NCBI GenBank assembly: GCA_916049935.1
Contig: CAJZJI010000076.1
Location: 1-5,289, forward strand
DNA length: 5,289 bases
Source: an uncultured Streptococcus sp.
GTDB taxonomy: Bacteria; Bacillota; Bacilli; Lactobacillales; Aerococcaceae
Direction: 5' to 3'
The translations under genes and the position numbers were made by a program. Position 1 is the stretch's first letter, and each line of letters starts with the position of its first letter. This document shows, piece by piece, positions 1 through 4,225 of the stretch. The notes beneath the pieces were generated by a model. The model was not told the DNA's origin, ran no database searches, and worked only from the letters and a program-made list of their open reading frames with translations.

Positions 1-28
1 TGAACTCGTCATACACTTTAATTATTTT

Positions 29-45
29 CCTGTCTACTTGACAGG
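29..45 (+). other. Small hairpin upstream of the first gene
   Basis: A perfect 6-bp stem (CCTGTC / GACAGG) with a 5-nt loop lies about 20 bases before the first start codon. It has no T-run, so it is not a convincing terminator, and it may be a leader structure or chance. No convincing -35/-10 pair is visible in the 66 bases available here, so the promoter of gene 1 may lie outside the window. Confidence 0.3.
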
Positions 46-54
46 GTGCACTTC

Positions 55-60
55 AGAGGA
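55..60 (+). promoter_or_regulatory. Ribosome binding site that decides the start of gene 1
   Basis: AGAGGA sits 6 bases before ATG at 67. An in-frame GTG at 46 would give seven extra residues, but it has no comparable upstream site and the extra residues are not part of the hydrophobic segment, so ATG 67 is preferred. Confidence 0.7.
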
Positions 61-66
61 TTTTCT

Positions 67-420
67 ATGTTAGAATTTTTTGGGTTATTACTGAAGTTAT
101 TTTACTTATCAATCGCTATGATTATTTACGCTCTCTTCAATTTATTTGTTAGTGCTGGGGCCTATTACAAAAAAAGGGACATGCCAGGAAACGACTTTAT
201 TTTCGTTAGCGCAGTCTGTTCTCTTATTTCAATTCCAATGTTATTCGGTGCCTATCCTGTTGCGATAGTGACTTGGATAGCTGGATTGGTATCACTGTTT
301 ATCGGATCTAAAAAGAACCATGAAGCCAGCGGCGAGTCCGATCCAACGTTTTACTTTATTAATGCAACTTTCGGAGTCCTCATTACAGTTTTTATGATTG
401 TAATTTTCTCGGGATCATAA
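67..420 (+). CDS. Small four-TM membrane protein, tandem family gene 1 (subgroup A)
   Basis: The product is a 117-residue, very hydrophobic protein of unknown function. Four membrane segments are predicted by eye at about residues 9-31, 43-60, 63-80 and 96-114. A basic loop (KKR at 35-37, then PGN at 40-42) follows the first segment, and a polar loop with NHEA (84-87) follows the third. By the positive-inside rule both loops are cytoplasmic and both termini outside. There is no signal peptide, lipobox or recognisable enzymatic motif. It is clearly paralogous to the next gene: PGN, P-x-LF, YPxAI, W, G-x-K-x-NHEA and P-x-FY all align. The stop codon merges with the ribosome binding site of gene 2, so the two are almost certainly co-transcribed. 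A toxin or bacteriocin immunity role is possible but unproven. Confidence 0.85.
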   Translation: MLEFFGLLLKLFYLSIAMIIYALFNLFVSAGAYYKKRDMPGNDFIFVSAVCSLISIPMLFGAYPVAIVTWIAGLVSLFIGSKKNHEASGESDPTFYFINATFGVLITVFMIVIFSGS

Positions 421-432
421 GGAGGTTCTTAG

Positions 433-771
433 ATGTTAGCATTTTTATTTGATTTTTATAACTTACTAATCGTTATCATCGGCTACTCTCTATTAAACTT
501 AGCGGTTAGCTTAGTAGCCCATTTTAGAAAAAAGAATACGCCTGGAAATAACTATGTTTACATAGGTACACTCTTTTCTCTAGGCACAGTTCCGTTGCTA
601 TTTTTTTACTATCCTCTCGCGATAGCAGCTTGGTTTGTTGCCATAGTGTTGTATTATAGCGGAGCTAAAATGAATCACGAAGCCAACGATGATACTACAC
701 CGCTGTTTTATTTATTTAGTTTAACGATTGCGGCTATTATTACATTTGCACTATTTTTACTTCATTCATAA
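433..771 (+). CDS. Small four-TM membrane protein, tandem family gene 2 (subgroup A)
   Basis: This 112-residue hydrophobic protein is the nearest paralog of gene 1, with roughly 40% identity by eye and almost no gaps. Membrane segments lie near residues 9-29, 41-58, 60-77 and 91-110. The loop after segment 1 reads RKKNTPGN (32-39) and the loop after segment 3 contains NHEA (81-84), so the likely topology matches gene 1. The start is secure: TAAGGAGG, whose first three bases are the gene 1 stop codon, lies 7 bases before ATG 433. Only 12 bases separate the genes, suggesting translational coupling. Gene 3 follows after 35 bases with no terminator. The function is unknown; a second immunity-like copy with altered specificity is an inference only. 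Confidence 0.87.
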   Translation: MLAFLFDFYNLLIVIIGYSLLNLAVSLVAHFRKKNTPGNNYVYIGTLFSLGTVPLLFFYYPLAIAAWFVAIVLYYSGAKMNHEANDDTTPLFYLFSLTIAAIITFALFLLHS

Positions 772-806
772 TTGGACTATTCGTTCATTAAAGAAAGGAA
801 TTTTAT

Positions 807-1160
807 ATGCTGGGATTAATCTTAATATTGCAAGGTCTTGCTGTTATCGCTTTTTTCTTCGGAGTCTTCAATGCTTCGAAAGGGTTAAAAATGTTTTCAG
901 AAGATAAAAAGTCACCACAAGGGTACGTAATGAGCATAGGCGGAGCACTCGCCGGTTTGTCGGCTACAATGTTTATGCCTGTTCGACTAATTGGCATTAT
1001 TCTCTGGGCTGTCGGCTCTGTCTGCTGTTGCATCGGATCTAGTTGGTATGATAACACTCATGAAGATAAGATATACGGACAAATCATCCGTATCTTCACT
1101 ACGATTTTTGTCTTTGTTATCTTAACCTTCTTCTACAATGTTGTATTTCTAAAAAATTAG
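807..1160 (+). CDS. Small four-TM membrane protein, tandem family gene 3 (subgroup B)
   Basis: This 117-residue protein has membrane segments near residues 2-21, 40-57, 60-78 and 92-113. It is more distant from genes 1-2 but has the same plan: segment 1, a lysine-rich loop (DKKSPQG, 33-39), a close pair of segments, a charged loop with THEDK (84-88), then segment 4. It shares GLK (26-28), C-x-I-G (74-77) and an IR pair before segment 4 with genes 4 and 5, while THED aligns with NHEA of genes 1 and 2, so it bridges the two subgroups. Three consecutive cysteines (73-75) lie in segment 3. AAAGGA lies 7 bases before the ATG. It is probably the last gene of the 1-3 operon, because a strong terminator begins inside its stop codon. 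The function is unknown. Confidence 0.85.
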   Translation: MLGLILILQGLAVIAFFFGVFNASKGLKMFSEDKKSPQGYVMSIGGALAGLSATMFMPVRLIGIILWAVGSVCCCIGSSWYDNTHEDKIYGQIIRIFTTIFVFVILTFFYNVVFLKN

Positions 1161-1205
1161 GTCTTCCACCGCTATTTCATTTATAATAGAGTGGAAGACC
1201 TTTTT
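1159..1205 (+). terminator. Rho-independent terminator after genes 1-3
   Basis: A perfect 11-bp stem pairs 1159-1169 with 1191-1201 across a 21-nt loop, followed by a T-run to 1205. The left arm includes the last two bases of the gene 3 stop codon. The loop is unusually long for a terminator and carries a perfect TATAAT, treated separately. Confidence 0.85.
1182..1187 (+). promoter_or_regulatory. Candidate -10 box for gene 4 inside the terminator loop
   Basis: A perfect TATAAT lies in the loop of the preceding terminator, 65 bases before the gene 4 ATG. No good -35 hexamer is visible 16-18 bases upstream. Support comes from gene 5, which has TATAATA at almost the same distance (61 bases) within recognisably similar flanks (ATTTC before it, AGnnGAAG after it). 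Transcription would begin near 1194, in the right arm of the hairpin, leaving a leader of about 50 bases. Confidence 0.45.
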
Positions 1206-1246
1206 AATACTCTTCGTATCTTTTAATCTTTTATGGAGAATTTCTT

Positions 1247-1591
1247 ATGCTTAATATAATCTTTTTTGTATTGTTTATTGCCATAGTTACCTTCCTTTTC
1301 ATTCTCTATCACATAGTGAGGGGCCTGAAAGTATTACTCTTTCAGAAAAATCATAAGGGTGGTTGGTACTTACTAATCGGTTCATCAATCCTAATTGCTC
1401 TCTTTATTTATACTAAATATGTTGATTTTTCTTCCGTTCGAAACTTTGTGACTCCAATGTGGTGTATTGGCGGTATCCTATGTTTTATCGGTGATTATAT
1501 TGCCGATAAAGAATCTGGACAAATAAAACTAGCCCCTACCCTCATTCGTATCATCGCCTTTTGCATTTCACTTATTGCGCTCTCTGTATAA
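1247..1591 (+). CDS. Small four-TM membrane protein, tandem family gene 4 (subgroup B)
   Basis: This 114-residue hydrophobic protein has membrane segments near residues 3-24, 38-56, 68-84 and 96-113. Landmarks are LYHI (20-23), GLK (26-28), the basic loop QKNHKGG (33-39), IGG (74-76), C-F-I-G (79-82), ADKE (86-89) and IR (100-101). Gene 5 repeats nearly all of these in register, with about 40% identity by eye. GGAGAA lies 6 bases before the ATG. It is flanked by its own candidate promoter and its own terminator, so it is a monocistronic cassette, unlike genes 1-3. No signal peptide or enzymatic motif is seen. The function is unknown; membership of a diversifying immunity-like family is a hypothesis. 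Confidence 0.85.
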   Translation: MLNIIFFVLFIAIVTFLFILYHIVRGLKVLLFQKNHKGGWYLLIGSSILIALFIYTKYVDFSSVRNFVTPMWCIGGILCFIGDYIADKESGQIKLAPTLIRIIAFCISLIALSV

Positions 1592-1607
1592 AAATACTAA
1601 TTCCAAG

Positions 1608-1630
1608 AAGACTCGCCCCGCGAGTCTTTT
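1608..1630 (+). terminator. Rho-independent terminator after gene 4
   Basis: A 9-bp GC-rich stem pairs AAGACTCGC (1608-1616) with GCGAGTCTT (1620-1628) across CCC, followed by a short T-run to 1630. It is nearly identical to the terminator after gene 5. Confidence 0.85.
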
Positions 1631-1644
1631 CCTATTTCTAGCAC
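1608..1644 (+). repeat. Direct repeat, copy 1 (terminator plus 14-nt tail)
   Basis: The terminator and the bases that follow it recur at 2109-2144. The two copies differ only in the hairpin loop (CCCC versus CTT in that stretch), and the last 24 bases (1621-1644 and 2121-2144) are identical, exactly 500 bases apart. They mark the downstream edges of two duplicated gene cassettes. Confidence 0.9.
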
Positions 1645-1683
1645 CCTAGTTCATTCAAACGTGTCTTATCCAACCATTTCCAC

Positions 1684-1689
1684 TATAAT
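1684..1689 (+). promoter_or_regulatory. Candidate -10 box for gene 5
   Basis: A perfect TATAAT lies 61 bases before ATG 1745, in the same relative position and with similar flanks as the one upstream of gene 4. The -35 region is poor (GTGTCT at 17-nt spacing). A 6-bp hairpin, CGAAGG / CCTTCG (1695-1700 with 1710-1715), would form in the predicted leader. Conservation of position is the main support. Confidence 0.45.
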
Positions 1690-1732
1690 AAAGACGAAGG
1701 CACACTATCCCTTCGCATCATTTTACGTAATT

Positions 1733-1736
1733 GGAG
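1733..1736 (+). promoter_or_regulatory. Ribosome binding site that decides the start of gene 5
   Basis: GGAG lies 8 bases before ATG 1745 and only 2 bases before ATG 1739, so 1745 is the better start. The in-frame GTG at 1661 would place the candidate -10 box and leader hairpin inside the coding region and add 28 polar residues absent from the paralogs. Confidence 0.7.
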
Positions 1737-1744
1737 ATATGATT

Positions 1745-2095
1745 ATGGCTGAAATATTCTTTGCCGTATTATTTATAGGTTTTATTGTTTACTTTTTCCC
1801 TCTCTACCATATACTGGTTGGACTGAGAGCTGTTTTTATTCTCAAAAATCTTAAAGCTGGCTTATGCCTCATTATTGGCGGTGCTATTCTTGCAGCGCTT
1901 GTTTATTACGGCTTTTATAGTGGAGAGACCATTCCTTGGCTTAAACAATGGATTATCCTTCTATGGCTTATCGGAGGCCTTCCATGCTATATCGGCATTT
2001 ATCTGATCGACAAAGAAAAAAATAAGCAAAATCCACTCGCCTTTTTCATCCGCACCATATGCTTCTTCCTCGCACTCTACGCTGTAGCCAACTAA
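1745..2095 (+). CDS. Small four-TM membrane protein, tandem family gene 5 (subgroup B)
   Basis: From ATG 1745 this is a 116-residue hydrophobic protein with membrane segments near residues 4-26, 38-57, 68-86 and 98-115. It matches gene 4 landmark for landmark: VLFI (7-10), LYHI (20-23), GLR (26-28), LKNLKAG (33-39), IGG (76-78), C-Y-I-G (81-84), DKE (89-91) and IR (102-103). It differs from gene 4 mainly in the segment 2-3 connector, which is longer by a few residues and carries GETIPW (60-65), and in the cytoplasmic loop, which is richer in lysine. The start was chosen from the ribosome binding site and the length of the paralogs. It is the last gene of the array and ends with its own terminator. 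The function is unknown. Confidence 0.85.
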   Translation: MAEIFFAVLFIGFIVYFFPLYHILVGLRAVFILKNLKAGLCLIIGGAILAALVYYGFYSGETIPWLKQWIILLWLIGGLPCYIGIYLIDKEKNKQNPLAFFIRTICFFLALYAVAN

Positions 2096-2107
2096 ATTGA
2101 AATCAAC

Positions 2108-2130
2108 AAAGACTCGCTTGCGAGTCTTTT
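2108..2130 (+). terminator. Rho-independent terminator after gene 5
   Basis: A 9-bp stem pairs AAAGACTCG (2108-2116) with CGAGTCTTT (2121-2129) across a CTTG loop, followed by a short T-run. It is a near-copy of the gene 4 terminator. Confidence 0.85.
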
Positions 2131-2144
2131 CCTATTTCTAGCAC
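2109..2144 (+). repeat. Direct repeat, copy 2 (terminator plus 14-nt tail)
   Basis: This is the second copy of the repeat at 1608-1644. Identity stops abruptly after GCAC at 2144, about 20 bases before the mirrored mscL-like sequence begins, so the edge of the cassette duplication and the edge of the palindrome almost abut. Confidence 0.9.
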
Positions 2145-2165
2145 TCTTTAAGCGGTTTATGGTTA

Positions 2166-2216
2166 GCGACGAAGCAAATTAACAATCTTTTGGAAAGCCA
2201 GACCCTCTCGTTTTTT
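2166..2216 (+). pseudogene. Fossil of the mscL 3' end and terminator, inverted relative to mscL
   Basis: Read on the plus strand, 2166-2182 (GCGAC, GCAAA, then TAA) matches the last mscL codons (CGC GAC TTA TTA GCA AAC AAA TAA) with a short deletion. AATC, TTT, AAAGCC, CCTCTCG and a T-run up to 2216 then follow in the same order as downstream of mscL. The terminator stem can no longer form. Similarity further into mscL (before 2165) is too weak to call. It would encode at most a few residues and has no function of its own; it is the outer end of the palindrome's left arm. Confidence 0.5.
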
Positions 2217-2352
2217 GTAAATTTACATTGAATAGATTTATAAACCCTTAACGAATTTATTTCTTTGGATTCTGCGGAAAAGTAGTTTGGAGGATAAACG
2301 AAAAGAATCAGTTTATTGAAAGAATAGTGGGACTAAGCATTAAAACGAATTA

Positions 2353-2386
2353 GGGGACGTAGGAATTTATTCCATACGTCCCCTTT
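2353..2386. other. Strong hairpin at the palindrome axis
   Basis: GGGGACGTA (2353-2361) pairs perfectly with TACGTCCCC (2375-2383). The inner GGAA / TTCC pairs continue past a single bulged A to a TTTA loop. Three T bases follow, so it could act as a weak terminator on the plus strand. It lies exactly at the symmetry centre of the larger palindrome and may be the fold-back point at which the inverted duplication arose. Confidence 0.65.
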
Positions 2387-2580
2387 GAGGCTTTAAAGGT
2401 GAGAGACCTAGGCTCGAACCGGTGCCCCACTATAACTCTTTCAATAATAAAACTGATTCTGAACTCGTTTATCCGCCAATGCACTCATTTCTTCTTATCC
2501 AAAGAAATAAAGCTTCGCTTTATCCTCTTTTTCATAAATCTATTCAATGTAAACTAAGCACACACAAAATTTTTGCACAC

Positions 2581-2607
2581 AAAAAGCCGAGAGGATTCTC
2601 GGCTTTT
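2581..2607 (-). terminator. Rho-independent terminator of mscL
   Basis: A perfect 11-bp stem, AAAAGCCGAGA (2582-2592) with TCTCGGCTTTT (2597-2607), and a 4-nt loop are followed on the minus strand by a T-run. It starts 8 bases after the mscL stop codon. Its A/T flanks would also let it work in the plus direction. Confidence 0.9.
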
Positions 2608-2615
2608 CAAAGCGA

Positions 2616-2996
2616 TTATTTGTTTGCTAATAAGTCGCGGATTTCTTTTAAGTAATCTTCTGCAGTTGGTGCAGCTGGAGCAGCTTCTTCAACTTGATTT
2701 TTCTTAGCTAATTCAGAAGCTTTGTTCATACCTTTAATGATTAAGAACAATACAGCGCCAACGATTACGAAGTTGATGATTGCAGCGATGAAAGCACCGA
2801 TACCGATTTGAGCAGAACCTAAACGGAATGAAACTGCTGCGATATCTCCTGTGTTTGCTACCATAGCGATGATTGGTGAAATAATATCATTTACTAATGA
2901 ATCAATGATTGCTTTGAAAGCTCCACCGATGATAACCGCTACTGCTAATTCAACGATATTCCCGCGCATTAAAAACTCTTTAAACTCTTTTAACAT
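2616..2996 (-). CDS. mscL: Large-conductance mechanosensitive channel MscL
   Basis: This gene encodes the homopentameric membrane channel that opens under high membrane tension to release small solutes during hypo-osmotic shock. The 126-residue length is typical. The N-terminal amphipathic segment and pore helix carry the family signature: FKEFLMRGN (5-13), VELAVAVIIGGAF (15-27), then a run ending NDIISP (36-41). A periplasmic loop (about 46-64) and the second membrane helix (about 65-88) follow. An Ala/Pro linker (105-111) leads to the C-terminal helix with EDYLKEIRDLL (113-123), which forms the cytoplasmic bundle. GGAGG lies 9 bases before the ATG. It has its own candidate promoter and a strong terminator, and reads in the same direction as the oxidoreductase upstream of it. 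No key residue appears to be missing. Confidence 0.97.
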   Translation of the reverse strand: MLKEFKEFLMRGNIVELAVAVIIGGAFKAIIDSLVNDIISPIIAMVANTGDIAAVSFRLGSAQIGIGAFIAAIINFVIVGAVLFLIIKGMNKASELAKKNQVEEAAPAAPTAEDYLKEIRDLLANK

Positions 2997-3042
2997 AAAT
3001 GTTTTCCTCCTTTGTTTTTTAGGTTAAATAATTACCTTAAAC

Positions 3043-3071
3043 AGAATACTAAAATTAAAACTAAAATACAA
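3043..3071 (-). promoter_or_regulatory. Candidate mscL promoter
   Basis: On the minus strand, TTGTAT (3066-3071) and TATTCT (3043-3048) are separated by 17 bases and lie about 45 bases before the mscL start codon, in a very AT-rich gap of 93 bases. It is a plausible vegetative promoter by spacing and partial consensus match. No terminator hairpin is visible between the oxidoreductase stop and this site, so read-through from upstream is also possible. Confidence 0.45.
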
Positions 3072-3089
3072 CTAAAAACATTCAGAAAT

Positions 3090-4211
3090 TTACACTTTTC
3101 GTACATAATTTTGCGGAGTGTATTTTTCTACCGAAAATCCGACTTCTTCCCCTGCTGCCATGCGAGCCAAACATTCGCCAATCCAGACGCCACTTGCAAG
3201 CCCTGAAGAGCCTAAACCACTTGCTACAAAGGCATTTGTCGTATTTGGCACTTCGCCAAAGAACGGTAGAAAATCGGAAGTATACGCACGCGTTCCTACG
3301 CGCACCCCACTGCGTTTGGCATTTTTTAAACTTGGAAGACTCGCACACGCTTCTTCGTACATGCCGTTTAAGAGTTCTTCATCTGGAACCAAATCGAAAC
3401 CTTGCGTATTTTCGTGGGTCGCTCCGACTAAAATCTTGCCATCTGGGAATGGAAGAATATCAATCTCACCATGCAACATGCACACTGGCCATTTCGACGT
3501 ATCTTCGGTTGTCTCCAAGGTGAGTTCAATCAACTGCCCTTTTTGCGGACGCACATCCACGTAGTAGCCAAGCGGTTCGATGAGTTCTTTGACCCACGCA
3601 CCACTAGAAAGGACCACCGCATCAAAGGCTTGCACCTCTTCGCCAAGAAGCACACGGACCTCTTCGCCAACAGCTTCAAGAGTTACTTTTTCACGGACCA
3701 CACGAGCCCCGTTCTTCTCTGCTTGTTCTAATAGAAGTGTCACAAGTAACTCGCCGTCCACTCGACCACCGCCGCTACAATAGAGCGCACCGTCTGGATT
3801 CGACCAGCCCGGAATCACACACGCCACGTCTTCTGGAGTTAAGGCACGCACATCGCCAATCATCGGCGCATCCACGCGTCGCTCCACGGCCATCTCTTCG
3901 ACCTTCGCCAATTGCTTCTCGGTATGCTTGAAAATATACGCCCCGACTTGCTCATACGGCAATTCACTGACACCGTCCTCGCGTAGCTGATCCATCAACT
4001 GCGGATAGTACGCCGCTCCATGTGACACGAGCTGGTACCAGTCTTTATTGCGACGTTGCGATAACCATGGGCAAATAATCCCGGCAGCCGCCTTCGTTGC
4101 TTGGCCCACGCCCGCGTCAAATACCGTTACATCGATTCCTTTTTTGCTGAGCTGATACGCCGCAGTCGCTCCGACAATCCCAGCCCCTACGATTGCTACT
4201 TTCTTCGTCAT
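3090..4211 (-). CDS. FAD-dependent oxidoreductase of the DAO family (DadA / glycine-oxidase like)
   Basis: The product is a 373-residue flavoenzyme. The N-terminal Rossmann motif reads VAIVGAGIVGATAAYQL (5-21), with an acidic residue at the end of the second strand (FDAG, 31-34), as in enzymes that bind FAD. The C-terminal GLGSSGLASG (332-341) is the second FAD-contacting glycine-rich segment of this family. Known members oxidise the C-N bond of amino acids such as D-amino acids, glycine or sarcosine; the substrate here cannot be told. It is probably cytoplasmic or membrane-associated, with no signal peptide. ATG 4211 is preferred to GTG 4220, because AGGAG (4220-4224) lies 8 bases before the ATG and overlaps the GTG. 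Only 11 bases separate it from the amidase stop codon, so the two form an operon. Confidence 0.88.
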   Translation of the reverse strand: MTKKVAIVGAGIVGATAAYQLSKKGIDVTVFDAGVGQATKAAAGIICPWLSQRRNKDWYQLVSHGAAYYPQLMDQLREDGVSELPYEQVGAYIFKHTEKQLAKVEEMAVERRVDAPMIGDVRALTPEDVACVIPGWSNPDGALYCSGGGRVDGELLVTLLLEQAEKNGARVVREKVTLEAVGEEVRVLLGEEVQAFDAVVLSSGAWVKELIEPLGYYVDVRPQKGQLIELTLETTEDTSKWPVCMLHGEIDILPFPDGKILVGATHENTQGFDLVPDEELLNGMYEEACASLPSLKNAKRSGVRVGTRAYTSDFLPFFGEVPNTTNAFVASGLGSSGLASGVWIGECLARMAAGEEVGFSVEKYTPQNYVRKV

Positions 4212-4219
4212 CTTCTTCA

Positions 4220-4225
4220 CTCCTA
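4220..4225 (-). promoter_or_regulatory. Ribosome binding site overlapping the amidase stop codon
   Basis: On the minus strand TAGGAG combines the amidase stop codon TAG with the Shine-Dalgarno sequence of the oxidoreductase. A ribosome ending the amidase would sit on the site that starts the oxidoreductase, which predicts translational coupling and fixed stoichiometry. Confidence 0.75.

Larger units (their letters stand above)
2165..2641. repeat. Large degenerate palindrome made by inverted duplication of the mscL downstream region
   Basis: This covers nearly all of the gene-free stretch between gene 5 and mscL. Paired blocks in order from outside to axis are: GCGAC (2166-2170 with 2635-2639); the terminator region (CCTCTCG, 2204-2210 with 2588-2594); a perfect 20-bp block (2222-2241 with 2534-2553); a perfect 14-bp block (2257-2270 with 2497-2510); 15 bp with one mismatch (2287-2301 with 2465-2479); AGAATCAG to GAAAG (2304-2322 with 2438-2460, with a 4-nt difference in length); and AGTGGG (2326-2331 with 2425-2430). 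The axis is the hairpin at 2353-2383. The arms differ by several indels, so the copy is old. No target-site duplication or transposase remnant is visible. Confidence 0.8.

Noticed and set aside
803..1057. Minus-strand open frame of 84 codons opposite gene 3
   Set aside because: It lies wholly antisense to a gene with a good ribosome binding site and clear paralogs, and it has no ribosome binding site or recognisable motif of its own.
2395..2430. tRNA gene suggested by GGTTCGAGCC on the minus strand
   Set aside because: A T-arm stem does not pair properly around the loop, and no acceptor stem, anticodon arm or CCA end can be placed.
2165..2641. Insertion sequence or MITE
   Set aside because: No transposase remnant, no target-site duplication at any plausible edge, and the outer end of the palindrome runs into mscL codons, which an inserted element would not do.
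2422..2655. Plus-strand open frame of 77 codons between gene 5 and mscL
   Set aside because: It lies in the right arm of the palindrome, runs through the mscL terminator and into antisense mscL, begins at GTG without a ribosome binding site, and has low-complexity composition.
3021..3038. Imperfect inverted repeat AGGT...ACCT in the mscL leader, as a possible operator
   Set aside because: The stem has only four GC-containing pairs before a mismatch in a very AT-rich region, so it is easily due to chance.
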